This document shows, piece after piece, positions 34,464 through 43,545 of a DNA stretch of 64,000 nt. The stretch spans positions 22,905 to 86,904 of the forward strand of contig NZ_CANLXZ010000015.1 in assembly GCF_947495285.1 (NCBI RefSeq), given 5' to 3'. Positions within the stretch are counted from its first letter, which is position 1. Every line of letters starts with the position of its first letter. The notes below the pieces were generated by a model. It made no database searches, had not been told where the DNA came from, and saw only the letters and a list, made by a program, of their open reading frames with translations. The position numbers and the translations under genes were made by a program. The stretch comes from an uncultured Nonlabens sp. Lineage in GTDB: Bacteria; Bacteroidota; Bacteroidia; Flavobacteriales; Flavobacteriaceae.

Positions 34464-36350
34464 ATGAGATTACTATTATCATTGTTGATAGCAACCTTGA
34501 GTCTAGGAAACTTTGCTCAAGGTCAAAACTTAAGTCTTAAGAAGACTAATAAGTTATTTAAAAGCCAAGCTTATAGCGAGGCAATACCTCATTATAAAAG
34601 CTTACCAGCTACGGAAGAGGTACTTCAAAATCTTGCAGATTCTTATTATTATACTAATGATCTAGAAAACGCTGAAAAAACTTATGGACAGTTAATAAAG
34701 AACCACCGCGATATTGTGGATAAAGATCGTGCATACCGCTATGGACAGTCTTTGCTAGCTATAAAGAATTACAAACTTGCAGACCAGTACTTATCTCAGT
34801 ATAATAGCAAAAACTGGAACACACAAGAATTTTTGAATCAGCTAAAAAAGAATACTCCTCACACTTTTGATGTACAACCAATAACAAATAAAGGTGCAAA
34901 AAATGATTTTGGACTTTCCTTTATTGCTGGTCAGAAAGTGGCTTTTGCATCTTCTCGTAATATAGATAGACCAGTATTTTCTTGGACCGATCAACCTTAT
35001 TTAGATCTTTACCATGCTATATTAAACGATGACGGTACACTGACTAAAGTAACTCCTTATTCTGAAGAGATAAATACTGATCTTCATGAAAGTAATGCCG
35101 TATTTACTAATAACGGCAATACCATGTACTTTAATCGCAATAATGAAAAGCGTATCAAAATAGAAGGAAAGAAGGTTTCTAACATTCAGCTTTACAAAGC
35201 AGAAAAAGTAAATGGATTATGGACTAACGTAACACCTCTACCATTCAATAACGAGCTTTATAGTATGCAACATCCTGCAATAACTAAGGATGGAAAAGTA
35301 TTATATTTCTCTAGCGACATGCCTGGTGGATATGGAGAATTTGATATCTATAAAGTTATCGTAAATGAAGACGGTACCTACAGCGAGCCAGAAAATCTAG
35401 GTGCATCTATAAATACAGAGCATCTAGATCAATTTCCATATGTTAGTAATACAAATACCCTATATTACTCTACAAATGGTAAGGAAGGTTTAGGTGGGCT
35501 AGACATTCATCGTGTTGATATGATCAGCGATAAAATGGGGTCTCCTATTAATTTAGGAACTTCCATTAATAGTTCCAGAGATGATTATGCCTACGTGATT
35601 GATGAAAATAAAGACCAGGCCTATTTCTCATCAAATAGAGATGGATCAGATAAAATCTATACCGCAAAAAGAAAAGAAAACATTCTAACTAAGTACGTAG
35701 TAAGTGGTGTTGTGCAAGACAGTATTAGCAAAAAAGTATTACCTGGCTCATTAGTATCCTTATTAGATGAACGTGGAGTTCTTATCGATGACATGATAGT
35801 AGGTCAAGATGCAAAGTATTTGTTCAAGACAGAACCCAATAAGAAATACACGGTTAGAGCCACTCGTAAATTGTATATTCCATTTGATACAGATTTTTCA
35901 ACCGATAAGAATGGCGCAATTAGTCACGATATATTCTTAACGCTTTTCTCCTATCAAGATGCAGAAGAGAGAATAAAGGCGGATCGTAAAGGAGATGTAC
36001 AGGTAGAATTAGAACAAATTTTCTTTGACTTTGATGAAGCTGTTATTAAAAATCAGGCGGCAGCAACTCTGGATAAATTAGTAAGTATTATGAAAAAATA
36101 TCCAGCTATGCACATTGAGGTTTCTGCTCATACTGACGTACGTGGGCCTGATGAATATAATCTTGCACTTTCTAAAAAGCGTGCAGCTTCTACTATGCAG
36201 TACTTGATTAGTCAAGGTATTGAAGAAAGTAGATTGCGCAGTATTGGTTATGGAGAAATGCAGCCACTCAACGGCTGTGTAAAAGAAGGGATTTGCAAAG
36301 AAGAACAATATAAAATTAACCGTCGATGTGAGTTTAAAATCTTACAATAA
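34464..36350 (+). CDS. OmpA family protein with TPR and PD40 repeats
   Basis: Envelope protein of 628 residues: signal peptide (about 1-20), TPR-like helices (about 25-130), WD40-like PD40 beta-propeller (about 145-405; FSSDMPGGYGEFDIYK, YYSTNGKEGLGGLDIHR, YFSSNRDGSDKIY), a carboxypeptidase-regulatory-like beta domain (about 410-495), and a C-terminal OmpA peptidoglycan-binding domain (FDFDEAVIKNQAAATLDKL, SAHTDVRG, NLALSKKRA). It resembles PorE-type proteins tying the type IX machinery to peptidoglycan. Third gene of the adhesin operon. Confidence 0.9.
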   Translation: MRLLLSLLIATLSLGNFAQGQNLSLKKTNKLFKSQAYSEAIPHYKSLPATEEVLQNLADSYYYTNDLENAEKTYGQLIKNHRDIVDKDRAYRYGQSLLAIKNYKLADQYLSQYNSKNWNTQEFLNQLKKNTPHTFDVQPITNKGAKNDFGLSFIAGQKVAFASSRNIDRPVFSWTDQPYLDLYHAILNDDGTLTKVTPYSEEINTDLHESNAVFTNNGNTMYFNRNNEKRIKIEGKKVSNIQLYKAEKVNGLWTNVTPLPFNNELYSMQHPAITKDGKVLYFSSDMPGGYGEFDIYKVIVNEDGTYSEPENLGASINTEHLDQFPYVSNTNTLYYSTNGKEGLGGLDIHRVDMISDKMGSPINLGTSINSSRDDYAYVIDENKDQAYFSSNRDGSDKIYTAKRKENILTKYVVSGVVQDSISKKVLPGSLVSLLDERGVLIDDMIVGQDAKYLFKTEPNKKYTVRATRKLYIPFDTDFSTDKNGAISHDIFLTLFSYQDAEERIKADRKGDVQVELEQIFFDFDEAVIKNQAAATLDKLVSIMKKYPAMHIEVSAHTDVRGPDEYNLALSKKRAASTMQYLISQGIEESRLRSIGYGEMQPLNGCVKEGICKEEQYKINRRCEFKILQ

Positions 36351-36370
36351 TTTAGTAATTTACTTATAAG

Positions 36371-36406
36371 AAAGTCTCAAGATCAAATAGATCTTGGGAC
36401 TTTTTT
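36371..36406 (+). terminator. Terminator of the adhesin/PorP/OmpA operon
   Basis: Arms AAAGTCTCAAGAT and ATCTTGGGACTTT (one G-T pair) followed by T residues, 20 bases after the OmpA-family stop. Confidence 0.85.
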
Positions 36407-36618
36407 CTTTAAAATAATTTTTAAATTTTTGATTGGATAAAAAAGAGATTACCATCAAAACAAATGAATTATTCACTCGATTAGATTACTTGAAATTATC
36501 CATAGATTAACAGTAATTACCTCAAAACTTAATACTTTATTAAATCTGTACTAAGATTAAATTAAAGACTCTTTTAAAAATAGTTTTCTAAAGTAAATTT
36601 ATAATAAAAATCAACATT

Positions 36619-36924
36619 ATGAATATTCAATTTAACTACCAACATGTTTCAGGAAGTAAAGAACTTGAAGAATATACTAAAGAGAAATTACAAACCATTT
36701 TTAACCGATATAATTGGATAACTCGAGCAGATGTTTTTTATAAAACAGAAAACACGTCCAGCGATAAGACTGGAATGATCACTGAGATAAGATTAAGTGC
36801 ACCAGGTCCACGACTCTTTGCCGAAGAGAGTCATGCAACGTTCCATGAATCGGTTAATAAAGTGGTCGGACAACTCAAGACACAATGTGAAAAGAGAAAA
36901 GCAACCATAATTACACATTCTTAA
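36619..36924 (+). CDS. hpf: Ribosome hibernation-promoting factor (HPF/YfiA family)
   Basis: Short HPF-type protein of 101 residues. It shows the beta-alpha-beta-beta-beta-alpha pattern: IQFNYQHVSGSKELEEYTKEKLQTIF, ITRADVFYKT, EIRLSAPGPRLFAEESHATFHESVNKVVGQLKTQ. The family binds the 30S subunit and silences ribosomes in stationary phase or stress. It is one base-step from the next gene and forms a small stress cluster with TerC and a second HPF-like gene. Confidence 0.9.
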   Translation: MNIQFNYQHVSGSKELEEYTKEKLQTIFNRYNWITRADVFYKTENTSSDKTGMITEIRLSAPGPRLFAEESHATFHESVNKVVGQLKTQCEKRKATIITHS

Positions 36925-36925
36925 A

Positions 36926-37327
36926 ATGATCTCACTAGCTACAAATTCTAAACAATTAGTATTATTTTATAATTCTAATCATAAGAACCATAAAGAGATT
37001 TTTGCCTATGCAAGCTCTGCTGGTAAAGATCTACTGGCTATAGATGTCAGTAAGGATAAAGTAGCAGGGACAACGTGGACAGAAATCGCAGATGTGATGA
37101 ATGTTAGGGTCAGAGATTTGATACACACTGATCATGCTATATTTGAGAATAAATATGGAACTGATAGCAATATTAATTGCGACGGTGCTATTAAAGTATT
37201 ACAAAAAGATCCAGAAATGCTTATCTTTCCTATAGTAATAGAAGGCAAGAAAGCAAAAGAGATTAAGTTGTATAATGAAATTTTAGAATTTTTTGATGTA
37301 GACACCTCATCCGTTAATATTCCTTAA
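36926..37327 (+). CDS. ArsC-like thioredoxin-fold protein without the catalytic cysteine
   Basis: Protein of 133 residues resembling the ArsC/Spx group: first strand LVLFYNSNHKNHKEIFAYA, where the usual catalytic Cys position holds His/Asn, the helix TTWTEIADVMNVRVRDLIHTDHAIF and a strand MLIFPIVIEGKKAKEI matching the cis-Pro region. Because its only Cys is at about residue 90, arsenate reductase activity is unlikely; a regulatory or binding role is possible. It begins one base after the HPF stop, so both are co-transcribed. Confidence 0.7.
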   Translation: MISLATNSKQLVLFYNSNHKNHKEIFAYASSAGKDLLAIDVSKDKVAGTTWTEIADVMNVRVRDLIHTDHAIFENKYGTDSNINCDGAIKVLQKDPEMLIFPIVIEGKKAKEIKLYNEILEFFDVDTSSVNIP

Positions 37328-37351
37328 ATTTTAAAAATTTATTTCTTTATC

Positions 37352-37380
37352 AAATCCAGCTTTTAAAGCTGGATTTTTTT
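37352..37380 (+). terminator. Terminator after hpf and ArsC-like genes
   Basis: Arms AAATCCAGCTTT / AAAGCTGGATTT with one unpaired base between and a T run, 25 bases after the stop. Confidence 0.85.
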
Positions 37381-37404
37381 TATGTTTATTTTAAATATTA
37401 TTTT

Positions 37405-38376
37405 ATGATCGTTTGGATTTCTTTCATTGTTATAGTTTCTATTTTTTTATGTCTTGATCTATTTGTTTTTAATAGAAAAGCACATGTTATTAGTACTAAA
37501 GAAGCTTCTAAATTTACGACTCTTTGGGTTGGTATTGCGATAGCTTTTACGGTACTAATTTATTTTATTTATGACGCGGGCTATCTCGCAAACCCAGACA
37601 AATTAAGCGCTACAGACGCAGCTATCAAATATCTAACAGGTTATCTTATAGAATTATCGCTTAGTATAGATAATATATTTGTGATCGCTGTGATTTTTAA
37701 ATCCTTTTCTATAAATAGGAAGTATCAACATCGTGTGTTATTTTGGGGAATAATAGGAGCATTAGTTTTTAGAGCATTAATGATTCTATTCGGTATTGCA
37801 TTAATTAGCGAGATAAGCTGGATGACCTATATTTTTGGTGCATTTTTACTCTATACCGCTTACACTATGTTAAGTAGTAAAGAAAAAGAATTTGACCCTA
37901 AAACTTCAAAGATTTATCAATATGCTCAAAGAATATTTCCAGTAACAGATCGTATAGATGGGCAACAGCTCTTTATTAAAAAAATGGGTAAACGTATAGC
38001 TACACCCCTTTTTCTCGCCCTTGTGATTATAGAAATTACGGATATTCTTTTTGCCCTAGATTCTATTCCAGCTATATTAGCCATTACTAGCGATCCTTTT
38101 TTAGTCTTTTCTAGCAATATTCTAGCAATTATGGGTTTGCGTAGTATGTATTTTTTCTTATCAAACCTACTAGATAAATTTCATTACATTCATTACAGTC
38201 TGGTCGCTATATTAACCTTTGTAGGACTTAAAATGTTATTTGTTCACTATGTACATTTACCAGAATGGCTCTCTCTAGTAGTGATATTTATTTCTTTACT
38301 GACTGGAGCTTTATTTTCCATCTACCACCGCCCTAAGACTAGTCTAGAAAAAGAATCCTTACACATAGAAAAGTAA
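37405..38376 (+). CDS. TerC/Alx family membrane protein
   Basis: Membrane protein of 323 residues with about nine helices. The TerC signature is clear: LTGYLIELSLSIDNIFVIAVIF (about 78-99) and EITDILFALDSIPAILAIT (about 211-229), with acidic residues inside helices. Alx/TerC proteins export Mn(II) or support metalation of exported proteins and are linked to tellurite resistance. It lies between two HPF-like genes. Confidence 0.9.
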   Translation: MIVWISFIVIVSIFLCLDLFVFNRKAHVISTKEASKFTTLWVGIAIAFTVLIYFIYDAGYLANPDKLSATDAAIKYLTGYLIELSLSIDNIFVIAVIFKSFSINRKYQHRVLFWGIIGALVFRALMILFGIALISEISWMTYIFGAFLLYTAYTMLSSKEKEFDPKTSKIYQYAQRIFPVTDRIDGQQLFIKKMGKRIATPLFLALVIIEITDILFALDSIPAILAITSDPFLVFSSNILAIMGLRSMYFFLSNLLDKFHYIHYSLVAILTFVGLKMLFVHYVHLPEWLSLVVIFISLLTGALFSIYHRPKTSLEKESLHIEK

Positions 38377-38457
38377 ATATCTTTAAAACTTCAAACAATT
38401 CATCCATTTCTCAAAACCGTTTTTCTAATTCTTACGTAAGTATTAGAAAATTAGAAA

Positions 38458-38751
38458 ATGATTCATTTTAACTACATTCACGTACCTACTAACAAGAGTT
38501 TAGAAAAATTCACATCCGAAAAATTACAAGTCCTACACGAAGAGTCTAAAATAAGGAGGATAGACATCACCTATAAAAAAATATTTGATATTAAGAATAG
38601 AACAAGAGAAGTTGCACTTATTAAAGTGTCGTTAGAAGATAAGAATATGTTTTGTGAAATAGAATCTCTTAATTTCAAGAAGTCGGTGGGTATAGCTGTT
38701 AATACACTTATGAATGAACTTTTAGAAAAGCATAATTTAATGTCAGCATAA
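38458..38751 (+). CDS. Second HPF/YfiA-like ribosome hibernation protein
   Basis: Protein of 97 residues that follows the same pattern as the HPF at 36619: IHFNYIHVPTNKSLEKFTSEKLQVLHEE, IRRIDITYKKIFD, VALIKVSLEDKNMFCEIESLNFKKSVGIAVNTLMNEL. Conservation is weaker than in the first copy, so it may have a modified role. It starts 81 bases after TerC and has its own terminator. Confidence 0.75.
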   Translation: MIHFNYIHVPTNKSLEKFTSEKLQVLHEESKIRRIDITYKKIFDIKNRTREVALIKVSLEDKNMFCEIESLNFKKSVGIAVNTLMNELLEKHNLMSA

Positions 38752-38878
38752 AATCTATAAAGTAAATCCATGAATTTTAAAAATGTATTCTGGTTTACAG
38801 ATAAAAAATAGAAAGACGCATTCATAGAACATGTAATCCTTTGATATTCAATTTCTGTAAAGTACGTTTATACGCACA

Positions 38879-38920
38879 AAAACCCCAGATTTTGGCAGAA
38901 ATGCCTAAATCTGGAGTTTT
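38879..38920 (+). terminator. Terminator after second HPF-like gene
   Basis: Long stem: AAAAC / GTTTT, one mismatch, CCAGATTT / AAATCTGG, then GGC / GCC around an AGAAAT loop, 128 bases after the stop. Confidence 0.7.
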
Positions 38921-39774
38921 AATTCTAAATGTACCAGTTGCATAGCAACATAATTATCATGAGAGTAAACAGCGTTATCTCCCTACACAGAAGAATTAAA
39001 CAAGTCCTTTTTTGAGAAGAAAGAAATTCAAACCAATAAAGTTCAGAGCAATAGTTAATAATCTTCATATGAATGGATTAATTTTACAGAACCCTTAATC
39101 TTAATTCCTTCAACGAGCTAACAAGATTGGAAATTAAGATATTCAAATCGCAAAATCTATAGCATTAGTTAAAAATCACGAGTACTTGGAAGTGATGCAA
39201 TACACGAAGCAAACAAGAGCTAAATCTTAGCGAGCTCTCAAGGTATTAAAACATACTTTACATACATGATTTAACAACCCAAAGGTTATAGTGCAGAAAA
39301 CTTGCTCAAACCTGCTTTTACAAAAGAACTTACCACCAGACTAGAAGGAGACATTGATAAGTAATAGGTACATTATTATCTCAAAAATATATATAAGTAA
39401 AAACAAAAAAGCGTAAACACTATGGATCTTTCTCTGTATCCATAAAGCAAACGTACTGGAAATAGGTAGACGCTTGCATATCGCAAAGCAAAAAGCAGGA
39501 TAATCCTTGCAAATAAATCTGAAAGATATTAGGGAATGTGCGCCTAGATTTCAAACTAAATACCTAGACCGATTAGAAAATTTAATGATAACAATCCTAT
39601 TGAAGTATTAAATAATAAAATCGTTGCACGTATGAGTTGGACGCAGCGATAATTAACAACAAATAGAAAAAAGAATCCTATTTACTAATTGCTCCTAGAA
39701 ATCTTAATATAAAACACACATAAATCCATAGGTTTAGATACTTTATAAAAATCAATTCTACCCTTGAGTAAACA
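38921..39774. other. Gene-free, apparently decayed region
   Basis: About 850 bases without an intact gene. Pieces look like former coding sequence broken by stops, for example around 39195-39365, where one frame reads SSQGIKTYF, a stop, and then KGYSAENLLKPAFTKELTTRLEGDIDK. No family was recognised. The segment ends at the terminator of the convergent ychF. Confidence 0.45.
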
Positions 39775-39813
39775 AAAAAAGCTCCTATTTCAAAATGAAA
39801 AAGGAGCTTTTTT
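39775..39813. terminator. Terminator downstream of ychF
   Basis: Arms AAAAAAGCTCCT / AGGAGCTTTTTT with a 15-base loop. It is symmetrical enough to work on both strands and lies 62 bases beyond the ychF stop. Confidence 0.8.
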
Positions 39814-39875
39814 AATCTACAATGGTGAGCAAAGCGAGAGAGAAAAAACCTCATCCCACATGCGATGCGCGGCTT

Positions 39876-40970
39876 CTACACGTTAAACAAGAAGTGCATG
39901 ATATCGCCATCTTGTACAATATATTCTTTACCTTCTACTTTTAATTTTCCAGCTTCTTTTACTTTAGATTCAGAGCCAAATTCTGCATAAGTATCGTACT
40001 TAATCACCTCAGCACGTATAAATCCTTTTTCAAAGTCTGTATGGATCACACCAGCAGCTTGTGGTGCTGTAGAACCTATATTAACTGTCCATGCTCTAAC
40101 TTCTTTCACACCAGCAGTAAAGTACGTTTGCTGATTCAAAAGCTGATAAGCACTACGTATTAATTTTGCGCTACCTGGCTCTTCTAGACCCATGTCTGCA
40201 AGAAATTCTTTACGCTCTTCATAGTCTTCTAATTCTGTAATATCAGCTTCTGTTCCTACCGCTAGTACAAGAACCTCAGCATTTTCATCTTTTACGGCTT
40301 CTCTTACTAGGTCTACATATTTATTTCCTGATACTGCAGACTCGTCATCTACGTTACAAAGGTACATTACAGGCTTATCTGTAATTAACTGGAGTGGTTT
40401 TACAAACTCTTCTTTTACCTCGTCGCTTAATTCTACCGCACGTACAGAAGTACCTGCTTCTAGAGCATCCTTAAGTTTTAATAGAGTCTCTTCTTCTTTT
40501 ATGGCTTCCTTATTACCAGTTCTAGCAGCTCTTTTTACTTTTTCCAGCTTTTTATCTACAGCTTCTAGATCTTTCAATTGCAGTTCTATATCGATAGTTT
40601 CTTTATCACGTATAGGATCTACATTACCATCTACGTGTACGATGTTATCGTTATCAAAACAACGCAGTACATGAATGATAGCGTCTGTCTCACGTATATT
40701 ACCTAGAAATTGGTTTCCTAGTCCTTCTCCTTTACTAGCTCCTTTTACAAGACCTGCTATATCTACTATCTCTACCGTAGCAGGTATCACGCGCTCTGGA
40801 TTAACGAGTTCTTCTAATTTCTTAAGACGAGGATCTGGTACATTTACCACTCCTACGTTGGGTTCTATAGTACAAAAAGGAAAGTTAGCACTTTGCGCTT
40901 TTGCATTTGATAAACAGTTAAAAAGAGTTGATTTACCTACATTAGGTAGTCCTACGATTCCAGCTTTCAT
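39876..40970 (-). CDS. ychF: Redox-regulated ATPase YchF
   Basis: OBG-family P-loop NTPase of 364 residues, the usual YchF length. Start MKAGIVGLPNVGKSTLFN contains the Walker A motif (about 8-15). DIAGLVKGASKGEGLGNQFL (switch region, about 69-88) and the NVDDES loop in place of the GTP-specific NKxD motif agree with ATP preference. The C-terminal TGS domain ends in EGKEYIVQDGDIMHFLFNV. The family binds ribosomes and modulates oxidative-stress responses. Monocistronic. Confidence 0.95.
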   Translation of the reverse strand: MKAGIVGLPNVGKSTLFNCLSNAKAQSANFPFCTIEPNVGVVNVPDPRLKKLEELVNPERVIPATVEIVDIAGLVKGASKGEGLGNQFLGNIRETDAIIHVLRCFDNDNIVHVDGNVDPIRDKETIDIELQLKDLEAVDKKLEKVKRAARTGNKEAIKEEETLLKLKDALEAGTSVRAVELSDEVKEEFVKPLQLITDKPVMYLCNVDDESAVSGNKYVDLVREAVKDENAEVLVLAVGTEADITELEDYEERKEFLADMGLEEPGSAKLIRSAYQLLNQQTYFTAGVKEVRAWTVNIGSTAPQAAGVIHTDFEKGFIRAEVIKYDTYAEFGSESKVKEAGKLKVEGKEYIVQDGDIMHFLFNV

Positions 40971-40994
40971 GTGTAATGTTATTTGTTATTGTTC

Positions 40995-41010
40995 CGCTTT
41001 CGCGAAAGCG
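40995..41010. repeat. Dispersed palindrome upstream of ychF
   Basis: Perfect CGCTTTCGCGAAAGCG, 25 bases before the ychF ATG and directly after the predicted -7 element, so it would form the 5' end of the ychF message. Confidence 0.88.
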
Positions 41011-41012
41011 TG

Positions 41013-41020
41013 CAAATATA
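41013..41020 (-). promoter_or_regulatory. Possible -7 promoter element of ychF
   Basis: TATATTTG on the minus strand matches TAnnTTTG. No good TTTG at -33 distance was seen, so the call is weak. Confidence 0.4.
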
Positions 41021-41067
41021 ACTCTTTGCGATTCATTTTTATATGATAAAACGAAGGAGCTGGACAT

Positions 41068-41101
41068 AAAAAAATCTGCATCGAGATGATGCAGATTTTT
41101 T
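41068..41101 (-). terminator. Terminator after DUF4252 lipoprotein gene
   Basis: Stem with TCTGCATC / GATGCAGA inside A and T runs, 19 bases beyond the stop of the minus-strand DUF4252 gene. Confidence 0.85.
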
Positions 41102-41119
41102 CTATTTAAACTAGAGATT

Positions 41120-41776
41120 TTATTCCTCTGCAGAATCTACTTCAATATCTTCAATTCCTATTAAATCATGGATAGCTTTTGTAGAATCAGGATCAATTTT
41201 ACCATCATTATTCAAATCCATACCTAAATCAGCTCCCATACCACTTAGAATATTCTTCATACCAGCAGGATTAATATCTGCTTTTTCTAGTTCTTTCATC
41301 ATCTTCATTACACTAGAAAGATTCATTTTATCACCTAGAATACGAGCAACGCCCATACCCATTTGGTCAGATGTACCGAAAACAATAATTTCATCGATAG
41401 AATCTTTATCTCCTTCATATAAAGACTTCACTTTCATCCCATTACTATTATGTGTCATCAATAATTTGTAATCTTCATTATCAAGAATATCGCTCAACTG
41501 CTTGCTTTCTTTTTCATATGTTGCCGTGTTCTCATCTGTTTTAGGGTACATTAAAACATTAACTTTTTTAATGGATCTAAATGCTTTTTGAGAGTCTGGT
41601 GATAGTTGATTATCATCGATTCCTAAAATAGTTTTAGGTATAGAAGTAGTGATAAATCCTTCTTTATCACCGCTGTCTACTATATAACTTTGTAATGTTG
41701 GATCTGTATCGCATGAAGTGAGTGCGACCGTTATAGCTATACTTAAAAATAGGACTTTTAAAATAATCTTGTTCAT
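41120..41776 (-). CDS. DUF4252 lipoprotein with an EF-hand-like loop
   Basis: Predicted lipoprotein of 218 residues with lipobox LTSC (Cys22). The central part fits DUF4252 (SIKKVNVLMYPKTDEN, EDYKLLMTHNSNGMKVKSLYEGDKDSIDEIIVFG). Near the C-terminus DLNNDGKIDPD (about 191-201) resembles a calcium-binding EF-hand loop. Last gene of a unit starting with an ECF sigma factor; a second DUF4252 gene precedes it by 45 bases. Confidence 0.85.
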   Translation of the reverse strand: MNKIILKVLFLSIAITVALTSCDTDPTLQSYIVDSGDKEGFITTSIPKTILGIDDNQLSPDSQKAFRSIKKVNVLMYPKTDENTATYEKESKQLSDILDNEDYKLLMTHNSNGMKVKSLYEGDKDSIDEIIVFGTSDQMGMGVARILGDKMNLSSVMKMMKELEKADINPAGMKNILSGMGADLGMDLNNDGKIDPDSTKAIHDLIGIEDIEVDSAEE

Positions 41777-41821
41777 AGTTAGTGTTTAATGGGTTTATTT
41801 ATAGGTTATTAAAAGATGCGA

Positions 41822-42352
41822 CTATTCTTTGGTAGCGTCTTCTATTTGTTTCTGTCCAGGTACGTTGATCATTTTTGTGATCTTAGAGATTTGTGCAAGA
41901 TCGATGTCTCCTGTAATTTTCATTACGAGAGCCTCTGGATTACCTGCATTCATGGTCTCGTCTATTACCATGACTAGTACCTTTACTTTCTTAGAATTAG
42001 AACCTTTTTTAACGTGAAAAGAGAACAGTTGATCATCTTCTTTAACGCTCATTAATTTTACAAGTCCATTACTAGCTATATAAGAATTTGCCATAGTTAT
42101 CATTTTTCTAGCACTGTCAGCATTAGAAGTAGAATAGAAACGTGCATCTTTAAGACTATCTAGAAGACCTTTACCAGCTTTCATGCCGTCATCTTCTATG
42201 TTCATGTCTATTTCGGCAAGGAGTTCAAAGGCATCTCTAGTAACTACTGTTTCAGATATATTTTTAAGATTACCCATTTTTTCAAAGGCATCTTGAGCAA
42301 ATAATGGTGTTGCCATTACTGCAAGTACTAGGGTTAAGATTAATTTTTTCAT
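41822..42352 (-). CDS. DUF4252 domain exported protein
   Basis: Exported protein of 176 residues with a signal peptide ending at TPLFAQ. The body matches DUF4252: NISETVVTRDAFELLAEI, KDARFYSTSNADSARKMI, LMSVKEDDQLFSFHVKKGS and a final segment that senses no known ligand. Third gene of the ECF sigma unit; paralogue of the following lipoprotein. Confidence 0.85.
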   Translation of the reverse strand: MKKLILTLVLAVMATPLFAQDAFEKMGNLKNISETVVTRDAFELLAEIDMNIEDDGMKAGKGLLDSLKDARFYSTSNADSARKMITMANSYIASNGLVKLMSVKEDDQLFSFHVKKGSNSKKVKVLVMVIDETMNAGNPEALVMKITGDIDLAQISKITKMINVPGQKQIEDATKE

Positions 42353-42392
42353 GTTGAACTTTATTAAATTGTGATTGAGATTTTTATTGTTA

Positions 42393-42857
42393 TTATTTGA
42401 GATTAAAAACTGAAGCAGTTTTATTATCTAGTGTATTTATAGGTGCCATATTATTGCGTCCTTTATTAAATTTTGTGCTTACTAGTTCTAACATATTTAA
42501 TGCTGCTTCTCTAGCTTCTTCTGGTGTTTCATAAGTTCCTAAGTCAGGTTGCGGTTGTGACTGGTTATTATAATAGCTAGTTCCTACTGTCATCAGTAAA
42601 GCAAATCCTGCTGCAATAGCGAGTCCTTTCCATGTCTTTTTCTGGAATTTATTATCTTGAGATTGTTTTTGTTTCACTTTTGCAAAAGCATCAAAATCTC
42701 TTTCTTCCTTTACCTGTTCTAACTCAAAAGTGTTGAACACACTGCGGTACACTTTATGTTCTGGAGATACGTTTTCAGAACTGAAATAGGTTCTAAGTTT
42801 ATGCTCTTCTACTAGTGTCGTCTCGCCGTTCCAGTATTTTTCTAATAAATCGTTCAT
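42393..42857 (-). CDS. Single-pass membrane protein, probable anti-sigma factor
   Basis: Protein of 154 residues. A soluble N-terminal part (MNDLLEKYWNGETTLVEEHKLRTYF) resembles the cytoplasmic region of Bacteroidota anti-sigma-like proteins, followed by one membrane helix (about 77-96) and an outside tail. Its first codons overlap the sigma factor stop by 4 bases (ATGA), so the two are translationally coupled, which fits an anti-sigma partner. Confidence 0.7.
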   Translation of the reverse strand: MNDLLEKYWNGETTLVEEHKLRTYFSSENVSPEHKVYRSVFNTFELEQVKEERDFDAFAKVKQKQSQDNKFQKKTWKGLAIAAGFALLMTVGTSYYNNQSQPQPDLGTYETPEEAREAALNMLELVSTKFNKGRNNMAPINTLDNKTASVFNLK

Positions 42858-43363
42858 GCGATTTCTGTTTTGTATTGTTCTTCTATTCTTTCCTTAAGCA
42901 TTTTTCTTGCTCTGCTCAGCCCTACTCTTACTGCTGTAGCCTTCATGTCCATAATTTTTTCTATAGCTTCAAAATCGTATCGCTGTATATCTCTTAACTG
43001 GATAATCATTTTGTACTGTTCTGGTAGTTCATTAATCACTTTTTGTACCAGTTTTACCTTACCTGTTCTTTCTAGTTCTTCTTCTACATTGCGTTCTTCA
43101 TTATCATAGTTAGTATGCACTATTTTTAAATGACTAGCTTGTTTACTTTTTAATCGGTCTAGAGAATAGTTCTTTACCATTTGCATGGCATAGGCTTCTT
43201 TGTTCTTAACCTCTTCTAGTTTAAAACGCTTTTCCCAGAGTCGCACCATGACTTCTTGCACTGCGTCTGCCGCCTCTTCATGTGAGGTAAGTAGACGTTT
43301 AGAAAGAAAGTACATTTTTTGCTGTACGTCCCTAAAGGTATTTACAAATGTTTTCTGGTTCAT
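42854..43363 (-). CDS. ECF-type RNA polymerase sigma factor
   Basis: Sigma-70 family protein of 169 residues with region 2 (LLTSHEEAADAVQEVMVRLWEK, about 25-46) and region 4 (LPEQYKMIIQLRDIQRYDFEAIEKIMDMKATAVRVGLSRARKML, about 115-158). It heads a four-gene unit with the anti-sigma-like protein and two DUF4252 proteins, suggesting envelope stress control. Confidence 0.92.
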   Translation of the reverse strand: MNQKTFVNTFRDVQQKMYFLSKRLLTSHEEAADAVQEVMVRLWEKRFKLEEVKNKEAYAMQMVKNYSLDRLKSKQASHLKIVHTNYDNEERNVEEELERTGKVKLVQKVINELPEQYKMIIQLRDIQRYDFEAIEKIMDMKATAVRVGLSRARKMLKERIEEQYKTEIA

Positions 43364-43545
43364 TGGATGGGTTATACTCTCATGACGAGACTGCTTTTTA
43401 ATTGTTACAAGGTTATAGAATTTATTTTAAGGCTTCTTTTAAAATATAAAATCTAGATATATGTTTTAATAATATAAGCTATCCTTATATTGAGACTATT
43501 TTGTGACGCCTTTTCCCTATTTTTGATTCAAATAAAGTAAAGAAT

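Noticed and set aside
36926..37327. Arsenate reductase
   Set aside because: The catalytic cysteine near the N-terminus is missing, so only a fold-level call is justified.
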